This document shows positions 8,445 to 17,890 of a stretch of DNA of 64,000 nt, one piece after another; positions within the stretch are counted from its first letter, which is position 1; the number at the start of each line of letters is the position of its first letter. The notes beneath the pieces are model-generated. The model saw only the letters and a program-made list of their open reading frames with translations. It made no database searches and was not told the DNA's origin. This stretch comes from an uncultured Gilliamella sp. GTDB lineage: Bacteria > Pseudomonadota > Gammaproteobacteria > Enterobacterales > Orbaceae. Location of the stretch: assembly GCA_946482005.1 (NCBI GenBank), contig CAMLPV010000003.1:1-64000 (forward strand), read 5' to 3'. A program made the position numbers and the translations under genes.

Positions 8445-8770
8445 TGAAAGTAGCAAAACTTGATGATATGGTAAAAGGATGGTTCATAGGTAATTTTGAA
8501 CCATCTCTTTTAAAAACAAATGAATTCGAAATTGCCGTCAAAAGATATGCGAAAGGTGATTATGAAGCTAAACATTATCATAAAGTAGCTACTGAATATA
8601 CTGTTATTATTTCGGGTAAAGTCAGAATGAACGGTATTGAATATGGGGCTGGAGATATTATTGTTATGGAACCAAATGAATCTACAGATTTTGAATGTTT
8701 AGAAGATGGTACAGTTAATGCTGTAGTAAAATGTCCTGGTTTAAACGATGATAAATTTTTATTAGATTAA
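8444..8770 (+). CDS. Small cupin-domain protein
   Basis: A 108-residue single-domain cupin. Motif 1 is complete, with KHYHK giving the H-x-H pair and a following Glu (ATEYT) as metal ligands. Motif 2 (GDIIVMEPNES) lacks the usual final His. Small cupins in surface-polysaccharide loci act as sugar epimerases or isomerases or as binding proteins. It is the last gene of the overlapping set and is followed after 16 bases by a WavE-type transferase. The exact reaction cannot be assigned. Confidence 0.7.
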   Translation: MKVAKLDDMVKGWFIGNFEPSLLKTNEFEIAVKRYAKGDYEAKHYHKVATEYTVIISGKVRMNGIEYGAGDIIVMEPNESTDFECLEDGTVNAVVKCPGLNDDKFLLD

Positions 8771-8786
8771 GTAAGTTGGTTTTAAT

Positions 8787-9827
8787 ATGGGAATTTTTGA
8801 TCATTCAGTTTCTGTTGTTGTACAAGGTGCAGTTAATACTTCCCTTACTCCAAAGTGTTTGCAGAGTATCCGTCGTTATCTTCCTAATGCAGAGATAATA
8901 CTTTCAACTTGGAACTCTTGTAATGTTGATGGATTGGATTATGATAAATTAGTATTGAGTGAGGATCCTGGTTTTTTTTATTACTCATTAAATGAAAATG
9001 ATAAAGTTAATAATGTTAACCGTCAAATTCTTTCAACATTTGCTGGTTTAAAAGTTGCTTCTAATGAATGGGTTTTAAAGTTACGTTCTGATTTCCAGAT
9101 AAATGGAAGTAATTTTCTGAATTTAGTAAATAAGTATGAAAATAGTCTTGTTGATTATAAAGTATTTAGTAATAAAATTATTGCCTGTAGTTACTTTTCT
9201 CGGAATCCAAAGTGTTCTCAATATGTTTTTCATCCTTCTGATATTGCTTTTTTTGGTTTAAAAAATGATTTACTAAATTTATATGAAATTCCACTAATGA
9301 ATGAGGATGAAGCTTATTACCTTACAATAAATGGAATTAAGTATAATAGGTATGTACCAGAGCAATACCTATTTATAAAATGTTTACGGAAAAATTTTAA
9401 AGCAGTTAATTTTTCCGATCAATCTGATCTTAATGATACTGTAGTTGAAGAAACAGAAAAGTACTTTGTATCTAATTTTGTTTTTTATAATTGGAATGAA
9501 TTAAATCTTATAGCTCCCAAAAAGTTTAATGATTTTATTTTAAATGATTTCATGACATGTATTACTCATATTGAATGGCTAAAACTATACGGGAAATATA
9601 TTGACGAACAAGTTGTAATACCTAAAAAAGATCCTGAAAGGATACGTCTAGTAAAAACAGCTAAAAAATTTGGTTTATTACCGAAGAACAATAAAACAAA
9701 AAAATGTAAATTAAAAAAAATAAACAAACTGATTTCAAACATTGCAGCTATGCCTTTTTACGGAAATAAAAACAAAAATAAAAGAAATCAAATTAGAAAG
9801 AAAATAATCAATATACTTGAAAAATAA
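8787..9827 (+). CDS. WavE-family glycosyltransferase
   Basis: Second WavE-type protein, 346 residues, paralogous over its full length to the product at 4649-5650. Shared landmarks are VSVVVQG, EIILSTWNS, LSEDPG, NNVNRQILS, WVLKLRSDF (R-S-D near residue 103), ACSYFSRNPK, FHPSDIAFFGLK, YVPEQYLFIK and CITHIEWLKLY. The C-terminal 60 residues are Lys/Asn-rich. The two copies bracket the five-gene cassette, consistent with addition of closely related residues to one glycan. Donor unknown. Confidence 0.75.
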   Translation: MGIFDHSVSVVVQGAVNTSLTPKCLQSIRRYLPNAEIILSTWNSCNVDGLDYDKLVLSEDPGFFYYSLNENDKVNNVNRQILSTFAGLKVASNEWVLKLRSDFQINGSNFLNLVNKYENSLVDYKVFSNKIIACSYFSRNPKCSQYVFHPSDIAFFGLKNDLLNLYEIPLMNEDEAYYLTINGIKYNRYVPEQYLFIKCLRKNFKAVNFSDQSDLNDTVVEETEKYFVSNFVFYNWNELNLIAPKKFNDFILNDFMTCITHIEWLKLYGKYIDEQVVIPKKDPERIRLVKTAKKFGLLPKNNKTKKCKLKKINKLISNIAAMPFYGNKNKNKRNQIRKKIINILEK

Positions 9828-9843
9828 AAATATTAGGAGAATG

Positions 9844-12060
9844 ATGGAGGAAATAACTTATGATAATCTATCAATTGTTATAGAAGGCCCCGTTATTGAG
9901 CATATAACAAGTGCTTCTATCAAAAGTTTAAAAAAGTGTTTTCCTTATGCTGAAATCATATTATCTGTATGGGAAGATGCTAAAGTTGATAATTTAGATT
10001 ATTCTATTTTAGTACGAAATGAGTATCCTAAAGATCTTATTAAGACAAATCACAATTGGTTCGAAAATATTAATGGCCAATTACTTCTAATTAAAAATGG
10101 TTTAAAAAAAGCTACACGCAAATTTTGTTTAAAGTTTCGAACAGATTTACTATTAAATAGTAGTGACTTTTTAAAATATTTTGATAGCTTTCCTGAAAGA
10201 AATGAGCAATATAAATTATTTGATCACAGAATACTTGTTCCAAGCAATTATTCTAATTCTTTTTCTAGTAATATTTTGCATCCAGTTTTATTTTATCCTT
10301 CACATTCTTGGCTTTTTGGTTATACAAGTGATTTAAAAATTTATTTTGATGATACACCTTTAGTGGATGAGGACTTTTTTGATTATAGATTCAAATATCC
10401 TAAAAAAAATATTATTCAATCTAATAAAAACAGATTTTTATGTGATCAATATTATTGTTTTTCAGCGTTTAAAAGATATTTTAAAAACCTTGAATTTGAT
10501 GATTGTTCTGATTGGAACTCTGTAAACTTTGAACAATCTGAAATCGCTTTATCAAATAATTACATTTTTTTAAACTTTGAACATCATGGAATCCGTTCTA
10601 TGATTGATTCTGATTTGTCTACCTCAAAAGCAACTTATCAACTTAGGGAATTGGGGGTATGGGATTATGATCTCTTCACTTATAATTACAGAAAGTATTG
10701 CGATAAAAATTACATTAGAGGAATAGTTGTCACCTCTGACTTTCTTAGAATCGGTAATAATTACAATCCATATTATTTTAAATCTACAACAGAGTGGATA
10801 TATAATCTATTTAATTATCAAATAAAATTAGCTACAAACTTAGAACCCATTTTAGTCACAGGAGAGTCTCATTCGCTGATCGATAGAGATTACCTTTATG
10901 AGTTAAATAATCTCCCACTTTCTGAAGAATCATGGATAACCCTTTCTGATAAAGAAGAATGGACAAAGCAAGCAATATTATATATTAAGAGAAGATTCTC
11001 AGGATATATTTTAATTATTCATCATGCAAATTTTGCATTCTTAGAGATTTTAAATGAGTTAAATATCACTTATATTGATCTATTTGAATCTTCTTTTAGA
11101 TTTGCTGAAGATCTAATTTTTTCATTTAAAACTAACAACTTAGAAATTAGTAAAGCTATAAGGCAGTACACATTACCAAAAAGCGATTTATATATTTTAG
11201 CAAATTATATGAAAGCTTATTATAATAGGCGAAACTCAATAGAAATAATCCCTAATTCAATATTGTATGTAGGGCAGACTTCGATGGATAGTTCTTTAAT
11301 AAAAGATGGAAAAATAGTCTGTTTGGAGGATTATCAAGATACTCTTTCCGATATTTTTTCTAATTATGAATGCATTTATTATAAGCCTCATCCTTTTTCT
11401 AATAATAATAAACACGAAATAGAAATATTGGAAAGATATGGTAAATTAATTGTAATTAATGAAAATATTTATAATTTAATGTCTAATCAAAATATTTCTG
11501 CAATATCTGGATTGTCTTCTGGAGTATTAAGTGAAGCAGAGTTTTTCGATAAGAAAGTATATTATATAAGTCATAAATATATTGATTATTGTGATGGAAA
11601 TGATGATTTTGAATCATCAAAATTTATTCTTGTAAACAATAAATATTTTTCTCCTGTGTTTTGGCAAAATATTTTGAATTCAATATTCAAGAATACAAAT
11701 GAAATTTCAGATTTTTCTTTCAATAATTCTAATATTTTACGAGCATCTTTAAATTGTTATTGGGGTTATAATCTCAAATTTTTTGATATAAATGAATTGG
11801 ATATAATATCTCAATCTAACAATGATTCTTCCAAATTATCATCAAGTCAACAGGGATTAAATATTGGAACTTATGGCGATTTATTTAAATTGGTAGAAAA
11901 TCAACGAGATTTAGATAGTAAATATACTGTTGTTTACGATTTATATCAAAAACTCAAAGTTGATCTATTAAATGTTACTTCAAAGATGGAAAAACTTCGT
12001 AAAAAAAGGTCTTTTTTAAGAAAACTTAAAGAATTTTTTTGTAGAAAAATAAAAAAATAA
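9844..12060 (+). CDS. Two-domain WavE-type glycosyltransferase fused to a KPHP-containing domain
   Basis: The start at 9844 is preferred over 9817 because AGGAG lies at 9835-9839 and the protein then begins like its paralogues (LSIVIEG); 738 residues result. Residues 1 to about 290 are WavE-like: EIILSVWED, KFRTDLLLNSSDF with R-T-D, a YPSH segment and a DQYYCFSAF stretch. The remaining ~450 residues are a different domain. It contains YYKPHPFSNN (Lys-Pro-His-Pro, a phosphate or nucleotide-binding signature seen in GT-B polymer transferases such as bacterial sialyl- and glycerophosphotransferases) and ISGLSSGVLSEAEF. The tail is a basic coiled segment. It is probably bifunctional; the substrates are unknown. 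Confidence 0.6.
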   Translation: MEEITYDNLSIVIEGPVIEHITSASIKSLKKCFPYAEIILSVWEDAKVDNLDYSILVRNEYPKDLIKTNHNWFENINGQLLLIKNGLKKATRKFCLKFRTDLLLNSSDFLKYFDSFPERNEQYKLFDHRILVPSNYSNSFSSNILHPVLFYPSHSWLFGYTSDLKIYFDDTPLVDEDFFDYRFKYPKKNIIQSNKNRFLCDQYYCFSAFKRYFKNLEFDDCSDWNSVNFEQSEIALSNNYIFLNFEHHGIRSMIDSDLSTSKATYQLRELGVWDYDLFTYNYRKYCDKNYIRGIVVTSDFLRIGNNYNPYYFKSTTEWIYNLFNYQIKLATNLEPILVTGESHSLIDRDYLYELNNLPLSEESWITLSDKEEWTKQAILYIKRRFSGYILIIHHANFAFLEILNELNITYIDLFESSFRFAEDLIFSFKTNNLEISKAIRQYTLPKSDLYILANYMKAYYNRRNSIEIIPNSILYVGQTSMDSSLIKDGKIVCLEDYQDTLSDIFSNYECIYYKPHPFSNNNKHEIEILERYGKLIVINENIYNLMSNQNISAISGLSSGVLSEAEFFDKKVYYISHKYIDYCDGNDDFESSKFILVNNKYFSPVFWQNILNSIFKNTNEISDFSFNNSNILRASLNCYWGYNLKFFDINELDIISQSNNDSSKLSSSQQGLNIGTYGDLFKLVENQRDLDSKYTVVYDLYQKLKVDLLNVTSKMEKLRKKRSFLRKLKEFFCRKIKK

Positions 12061-12094
12061 TAAACATATATTAATAATATTAGAGATTATTTTA

Positions 12095-13051
12095 ATGGCT
12101 AATTTAAAAAGAATTGCAATTCAACTATTTGGGCATTTGAGAACTTTTGAATATACATTTGATTCATTTAGGAAGAATTTATTAGAAGAAAACATACAAG
12201 ATGGTTATCAAATAGATATTTTCATTCATACTTGGGATGAGTTAGATCATTCTACTATCAATTATCGCAATGTCGATGGAAATGTCTTAACGCAAGAAAT
12301 GCTAACTAGTGAGAAACTTTTATTAGTCAATGAACTTTATCAACCTAAAAAAATACTTATTGAACCTCAATTAGAATATACAGATGAAGTATTAGTTGAA
12401 AAAATAGGTCAATTTCCTAGAGCTAAAAAAGGATGTTTAAATAATTCTTATACTATTTATATGACTAATGAATTACGTAATCAATATGAAACTGAAAATA
12501 ACATTACATACGATTGGGTAATAGTAACCAGACCAGATATTTTTTTCAAAAAAACATTTAGAATTGATTCATTTTTAAGTTGCTATTCAGATTTTCAGTT
12601 ACCAATCCCGCAGAATACCATTTTTCATGGTTTTAATCCATTTGGTCGTGGAAATATGATTGAAGATCCTCACTTTTTGGCTGGTTCAGATTTAGTTTTT
12701 TTTGGTAGTCCAGATACTATTAGTAATGCGTCATCATTGTATACCTCCTTTGAGAATAATATACAATCAGAAGATTTTTATTGTATGGAGGTTTGGTGGG
12801 CTAATTTCTGGAGAAAAAAAGGAATAAATCTAAATCCAATTAATTTTAAACATGGTCCTGATTTTGATGTTATTAAAACTGAATTTATTGAAGAAAAGAA
12901 GTTAACTCAATATTCAAAATTTAAATATATAAAACGAGTTGTATTTTTTTATATATTAAATTTATTTCCTTATTGTCTTGTGAAGAATAAAATTTATAAA
13001 TTGCAAAATAAAATTGCAAAAATGGAAATTTTTTCCAAAAAATCAGTATGA
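12095..13051 (+). CDS. Putative glycosyltransferase, distant WavE-like protein
   Basis: A 318-residue protein of no firmly recognised family. It opens with AIQLFGHLRTFEYTFDSF and DIFIHTWDELDHS, recalling the opening strand and STW motif of the WavE enzymes next door. It also has WVIVTRPDIFF, where R-P-D sits in the position of their R-[TS]-D. The C-terminus is hydrophobic then basic (VVFFYILNLFPY, then Lys-rich), suggesting membrane-surface attachment. Its place between WavE-type and GT2 genes supports a transferase role. Treat as an inference from motif pattern and context. Confidence 0.5.
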   Translation: MANLKRIAIQLFGHLRTFEYTFDSFRKNLLEENIQDGYQIDIFIHTWDELDHSTINYRNVDGNVLTQEMLTSEKLLLVNELYQPKKILIEPQLEYTDEVLVEKIGQFPRAKKGCLNNSYTIYMTNELRNQYETENNITYDWVIVTRPDIFFKKTFRIDSFLSCYSDFQLPIPQNTIFHGFNPFGRGNMIEDPHFLAGSDLVFFGSPDTISNASSLYTSFENNIQSEDFYCMEVWWANFWRKKGINLNPINFKHGPDFDVIKTEFIEEKKLTQYSKFKYIKRVVFFYILNLFPYCLVKNKIYKLQNKIAKMEIFSKKSV

Positions 13052-13117
13052 TTTGTTCTTTCGCGATTTTAACCATTTTGTTAAATGTTAATAAAAAACA
13101 ATTAAGGACTACTTTTA

Positions 13118-14173
13118 ATGAAACCGATTTTATCTGTAATCATTCCTGTATATAATACTGAAAAATATCTGAACAAATGTTTAGATAGTGTTATATATCA
13201 AACTTTCAAAAATATTGAAATTATTTGCGTTAACGATGGTTCAACAGATAATTCCCTTTCTATTTTAAAAAAATATACTGAAATTGATACTAGAATAAGA
13301 ATCATTGATAAGGAAAATGGTGGTTTGTCTTCTGCTAGAAATGTTGGTATTGAAAATGCTAAAGGAAGATACATTACTTTTGTTGATTCTGACGATTTTA
13401 TTGAATTAGATACTTATGAGAAAACGATTTGTCACTTCAATCAACCTGATGTTGATTTAATTTACTTTTCGACTAAGCTGATAATTGAAAACAATTGTAG
13501 TCGAATACAAGATGAGCGATATTTTGAACACAAATATAAAGGTTTTGTTAAATTATCTAATGATGTTATGAAAAACATGGACGTTTGTGCATGGAATAAA
13601 ATTTATAAACTTTCAATTATTAGACAGCATAATATTTATTTCCCTGAAGGACTTTGGTATGAAGATAATCCTTTTTTTTGGTCTTATGGGTTATTGTGTA
13701 ATGCAGCATATTTTATGAATGATAAATTTTATAACTATCTTATAAGAGATGGATCTATAATGAGCAATACGACAAAAAATCATAAGTATACTGTAACTTC
13801 TCATGAGTTAGATTCATTGCTATGTTTTGAATATTTAATGCAATTTGTTGACCGTTGGCAATTGTTTGATAAATTCAAACCTGTTTTAATTGATTTGTTT
13901 CAACATAAGTTGTTAGAATCGATGCGTCGTTTACCTAACAAAGATAGAATATTAGCTTTAAATCAAGCAACTAAAATTGTTAATCTCTTTAATTTAACGT
14001 CTCATTTTCCTGATAATGATTTTATAAGCTCTATGTTTAATAAAGACTATCATAATATAGGAAAAATCAATCAATTATTTTTAAACAAAAGGCAACGTTT
14101 ACTTGGAATTTGGGATGCTGATAAGTTTTATATTCTATGTTTTCTGGGAATTAAGATCAAAATAAAAAAATAA
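13118..14173 (+). CDS. GT2-family glycosyltransferase
   Basis: Family 2 (GT-A) transferase of 351 residues. The N-terminal 110 residues carry the whole GT2 core: LSVIIPVYNTEKYL, VNDGSTDNS, ENGGLSSARNVG and FVDSDDF, the last being the metal-binding DxD. A predicted catalytic region near YEDNPFFW follows. The last 100 residues are helical and basic without clear membrane spans. It adds one sugar to a lipid-linked or LPS-core acceptor; donor and linkage cannot be deduced. It ends the run of plus-strand transferases before the flippase pair. Confidence 0.8.
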   Translation: MKPILSVIIPVYNTEKYLNKCLDSVIYQTFKNIEIICVNDGSTDNSLSILKKYTEIDTRIRIIDKENGGLSSARNVGIENAKGRYITFVDSDDFIELDTYEKTICHFNQPDVDLIYFSTKLIIENNCSRIQDERYFEHKYKGFVKLSNDVMKNMDVCAWNKIYKLSIIRQHNIYFPEGLWYEDNPFFWSYGLLCNAAYFMNDKFYNYLIRDGSIMSNTTKNHKYTVTSHELDSLLCFEYLMQFVDRWQLFDKFKPVLIDLFQHKLLESMRRLPNKDRILALNQATKIVNLFNLTSHFPDNDFISSMFNKDYHNIGKINQLFLNKRQRLLGIWDADKFYILCFLGIKIKIKK

Positions 14174-14314
14174 TTCGAGTATAAATAGCTAATATTCATA
14201 AAATTATAAATAAATATTTGTTTTTTTTATCTATTATCTCAATAGAATAAAATTAACGTGAAAGTCTTATAATAGTGTATAATTGTCGATAATTTACTAT
14301 TTTAACATTCTATT

Positions 14315-16051
14315 ATGCCTCAAAAATTAAACTCAATTACTACTTTAAAAAAACTATGGCCATTCATTAAACCTTTTAAAAAAGCATTATTTGTGGCCGT
14401 TTTTGGACTATTATTGAATGCAGCAACAGATGCTACATTAATATCACTTACCAAACCATTACTTGACAATGGATTAATGGATAAAAATTACTCTCTTTTG
14501 ATTCTTATTGCTATTACAATTATTGGATTAATTTTACTTAGGGGGTTATCTAATTATATTTCGACATACTGTCTTTCGTGGTTATCGGGGAAAGTTGTGA
14601 CTAAATTTAGGCAGATGATATTTCATCATTTGATTAAAAGCCCTATTAGTTTCCATGATAAACAATCTATAGGTGATCTTGTTTCAGTTATTACTTTTAA
14701 TACTCAAATGTTATCGAAAGCCTCTTCCGACGCTTTGATAATACTCATTCGTGAAATAACCTATGCAGTAGGTTTATGTATTGTTATGTTATATGGAAGT
14801 TGGAAATTAGCTTCAGTATTAATTATTTTAGTTCCATTGATTATTTTTATTGCACAATTCATAGCCAAAAAATTTAGACATACTATTGCTTCAATGCAAG
14901 CTGGAATGGGACAAATAACTATTGCTAGTGATGAAATGTTAAAAGGGCATAAAGAAGTTTTAATTTTCAATGCAAAAGAATATGAAAAACGAAATTTTAA
15001 TATTATAACGGATAAAGTTCGAAGAGGAATGTTGAAAATAGAAATAGTTTCAAGATTATCAACACCTTTAATTCAGTTGATTGCAACAACTGGATTAGGT
15101 TTCATACTTTATTTAGTAGCTAGTCAAAATTTAGATATTACACCAGGTTCATTTACTGTAGTTTTTTCTGCGATGGTAGCTGTAATGCGCCCTCTACGAG
15201 AATTAACAAGTTTACATGTTGAGCTTCAAAAAGGTGCGGTTGCTTGTGAATCACTATTTGAACTTCTTAATTCCCCATTAGAGCATGATAATGGAACTAT
15301 TGTTGTTGATCGAGTAAAAGGAAATATTGAGTTTAAAAATGTCACTTATACTTATCCTACACGAAATACTCCAGCACTTAATAACTTCTGTTTAAAAATA
15401 GAGGCGGGTCAAACTATTGCTCTCGTAGGACGTTCAGGGGCAGGTAAATCGACAATTGCTAGCTTATTGCCACGTTTTTATGATATCTCTAAAGGTGAAA
15501 TTTTAATAGACTCTATAAATATCCAACAATACACTTTAAAATCATTACGTAAGCAAATTGGTTATGTATCTCAAAATGTTCATTTATTTAATGGTACTAT
15601 TGCTGAAAATATTGCATACGGTGAAAAAGAACTTCATAGTGAAGATGATATTTTAAGAGCGGCTAAACAAGCAAATGCTATTGAATTTATTAATAAGTTA
15701 GAACATGGAATAAACACAGAAATAGGTGATAATGGTATCTTATTATCTGGTGGACAAAGGCAGAGAATCGCAATAGCTCGGGTTTTGTTACGTGATAATC
15801 CAATATTAATTTTTGATGAAGCTACTTCTGCACTAGATAATGAGTCAGAAAGACTTATACAAAAAGCGTTAGAAATACTTCAGAAAAATAGAACATCAAT
15901 CATCATTGCTCACCGTTTATCAACAATTGAAAAAGCAGATCGTATTCTAGTTATTGATGATGGAAAAGTAATAGAAGATGGTAATCATGAGTCATTGATT
16001 AAATTAAATGGAATTTATGCACAAATGCATAAAATGCAATTTAATAGTTAA
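14315..16051 (+). CDS. msbA: MsbA-like lipid A/LPS ABC flippase, copy 1
   Basis: ABC half-transporter with fused membrane and ATPase domains, 578 residues (E. coli MsbA 582). Six membrane helices occupy roughly residues 20-310. The ATPase has Walker A GRSGAGKST at residue 372, a VSQNVHLFN Q-loop, signature LSGGQRQRIAIAR, Walker B LIFDEATSALD and a conserved His in IIIAHRLST. The C-terminal YAQMHKMQF copies E. coli MsbA. MsbA moves lipid A-core across the inner membrane. There is no lpxK beside it, and a second copy follows after 17 bases. This copy has lost some canonical residues in the membrane domain (SVITFNT against SRITYDT). Confidence 0.85.
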   Translation: MPQKLNSITTLKKLWPFIKPFKKALFVAVFGLLLNAATDATLISLTKPLLDNGLMDKNYSLLILIAITIIGLILLRGLSNYISTYCLSWLSGKVVTKFRQMIFHHLIKSPISFHDKQSIGDLVSVITFNTQMLSKASSDALIILIREITYAVGLCIVMLYGSWKLASVLIILVPLIIFIAQFIAKKFRHTIASMQAGMGQITIASDEMLKGHKEVLIFNAKEYEKRNFNIITDKVRRGMLKIEIVSRLSTPLIQLIATTGLGFILYLVASQNLDITPGSFTVVFSAMVAVMRPLRELTSLHVELQKGAVACESLFELLNSPLEHDNGTIVVDRVKGNIEFKNVTYTYPTRNTPALNNFCLKIEAGQTIALVGRSGAGKSTIASLLPRFYDISKGEILIDSINIQQYTLKSLRKQIGYVSQNVHLFNGTIAENIAYGEKELHSEDDILRAAKQANAIEFINKLEHGINTEIGDNGILLSGGQRQRIAIARVLLRDNPILIFDEATSALDNESERLIQKALEILQKNRTSIIIAHRLSTIEKADRILVIDDGKVIEDGNHESLIKLNGIYAQMHKMQFNS

Positions 16052-16068
16052 GGCAAAAAGAATAGATA

Positions 16069-17850
16069 ATGAACAATATGAATCGACAAAATAAGCAACA
16101 GTATATTAATGATATAGATAAAGATTATTCTACATGGAAAACCTTTTTAAAATTATGTCCATTAATTATGGAACATAAGTTTGTATTATTTTTTTCCGTT
16201 ATTTTATTGATTGCAAGCGCATTTGCTGACACCTCGTTGATCGCCTTATTACGACCATTATTAGATCGTGGTTTTTCAATGAATGACCAAAATTTTTTAT
16301 TAATGGCGCCTTTTTATATTTTTGGATTAGTATTATTGCGTGGAATTGCAAACTATGGTTATTCTGTATTGTTATCACTAATTTCCGGAAAGATTGTGAT
16401 GAAAATTCGACAAAGGTTATTTAGCCATTTTGTTGAAGCCCCTGTTAGCTATTATGATCAAAATTCAACTGGTCGATTATTGTCTCGTATTACTTATGAC
16501 ACTGATCAGGTTGCAGCATCCTCGTCAGACGCATTAATAACAATAATCCGCGAAACAGCTTTTATTTGCGGTCTATTCTACACAATGTTTTACAATAGTT
16601 GGCAATTATCTTTGTCTTTGATTATCATTACTCCGATAGTAATAGCTCTTATATCATTCATATCAATAAGATTTCGTCGCTTAGCCAAAAATATGCAAAA
16701 TTCAATGGGGAATGTGACGATGTCGGTTGAACAGATGTTAAAAGGGCATAGAGAAATAATTGTATTTGGAGCTCAAGAAGAAGAAGTTAAAAATTTTGAA
16801 AAAGTGAGTAACAAATTTCGCCGAGATAGCATGCGATTAGTCTCTATTTCCGCTTTATCAACACCTATTGTTCAAGTTGTTATTTCTTTTGCAATTGCTT
16901 TTGTACTATTAACAGCTAGTAATCCTGATTTGAATATCACACCAGGTGAATTTACTGTCGTCTTTTCTTCATTGGTAGCTTTGATGCAACCGATAAAAAG
17001 TTTAACAAGTGTTAATGCTGGGTTTCAAAAAGGCATGGCAGCTTGTCAAACATTGTTTTCTATACTTGAACAACCTATTGAAAAGGATAATGGTAGTTTA
17101 AATGTAGATAGAGTTAAAGGAGATATTCTTTTTAAGAATGTTTCATTTAAGTATGAAACTCGGGATGATTTAGCATTAAATAATATTAGTTTTAATGTAC
17201 CTGCAGGCAAAACCATCGCTTTAGTTGGCAGATCAGGATCTGGAAAAACAACAATTGCAAATTTATTAACGCGTTTTTATGAAATTACAGATGGTGAAAT
17301 CTCTATAGATGGAGTTGACATTTGTGAATATACATTATTTTGTTTAAGAAACCAAATTGGCTTAGTTTCCCAAAACGTACATTTGTTTAATGATAATATT
17401 GCAAATAATATAGCATATGGAAAAATTGGTGAGTTTTCTCAAGAGCAAATAGAGGAAGCTGCAAAAAAAGCAAATGCTTATGATTTTATTAAACAATTTG
17501 ATAAAGGTTTCGATACAGTAGTTGGTGAAAATGGAGTTTTATTATCTGGAGGTCAACGTCAACGTATAGCTATTGCTCGAGCTCTTTTAAGAGATAATCC
17601 GATTCTTATTTTAGATGAAGCCACATCAGCATTAGATACCGAGTCTGAAAAGACAATACAGAAAGCGTTAGATGAATTACAAAAAGGAAGAACTTCTCTA
17701 GTTATAGCTCATCGATTATCTACTATTGAAAATGCTGATAAAATATTAGTGATAGGTGATGGAACTATTATCGAACAAGGGACCCATACTGAATTATTAA
17801 AGAAAGATGGTGCATATACAAAATTGTATAAAAGTAATTTTAATGAATAA
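16069..17850 (+). CDS. msbA: MsbA-like lipid A/LPS ABC flippase, copy 2
   Basis: Second full-length MsbA homologue, 593 residues, in tandem with the first and clearly paralogous to it. Motifs: SRITYDTDQVA in the intracellular coupling region, EQMLKGHREI, Walker A GRSGSGKTT at residue 387, VSQNVHLFND, LSGGQRQRIAIARALL, LILDEATSALDTESE and VIAHRLST. Its membrane and ATPase motifs are nearer to E. coli MsbA than those of copy 1, so it is the better candidate for the essential flippase. It carries an extra Asn/Gln-rich N-terminus of about 20 residues. It converges on the minus-strand GT2 gene with a 40-base gap. Confidence 0.87.
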   Translation: MNNMNRQNKQQYINDIDKDYSTWKTFLKLCPLIMEHKFVLFFSVILLIASAFADTSLIALLRPLLDRGFSMNDQNFLLMAPFYIFGLVLLRGIANYGYSVLLSLISGKIVMKIRQRLFSHFVEAPVSYYDQNSTGRLLSRITYDTDQVAASSSDALITIIRETAFICGLFYTMFYNSWQLSLSLIIITPIVIALISFISIRFRRLAKNMQNSMGNVTMSVEQMLKGHREIIVFGAQEEEVKNFEKVSNKFRRDSMRLVSISALSTPIVQVVISFAIAFVLLTASNPDLNITPGEFTVVFSSLVALMQPIKSLTSVNAGFQKGMAACQTLFSILEQPIEKDNGSLNVDRVKGDILFKNVSFKYETRDDLALNNISFNVPAGKTIALVGRSGSGKTTIANLLTRFYEITDGEISIDGVDICEYTLFCLRNQIGLVSQNVHLFNDNIANNIAYGKIGEFSQEQIEEAAKKANAYDFIKQFDKGFDTVVGENGVLLSGGQRQRIAIARALLRDNPILILDEATSALDTESEKTIQKALDELQKGRTSLVIAHRLSTIENADKILVIGDGTIIEQGTHTELLKKDGAYTKLYKSNFNE

Positions 17851-17890
17851 TGGTTCACTAATTTTTTTGATCATAGCTCTAAATAGGTTT

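Noticed and set aside
13143-13165. CTGTATATAATACTGAA resembling a LexA box
   Set aside because: Lies inside the GT2 coding sequence and lacks the ACAG half.
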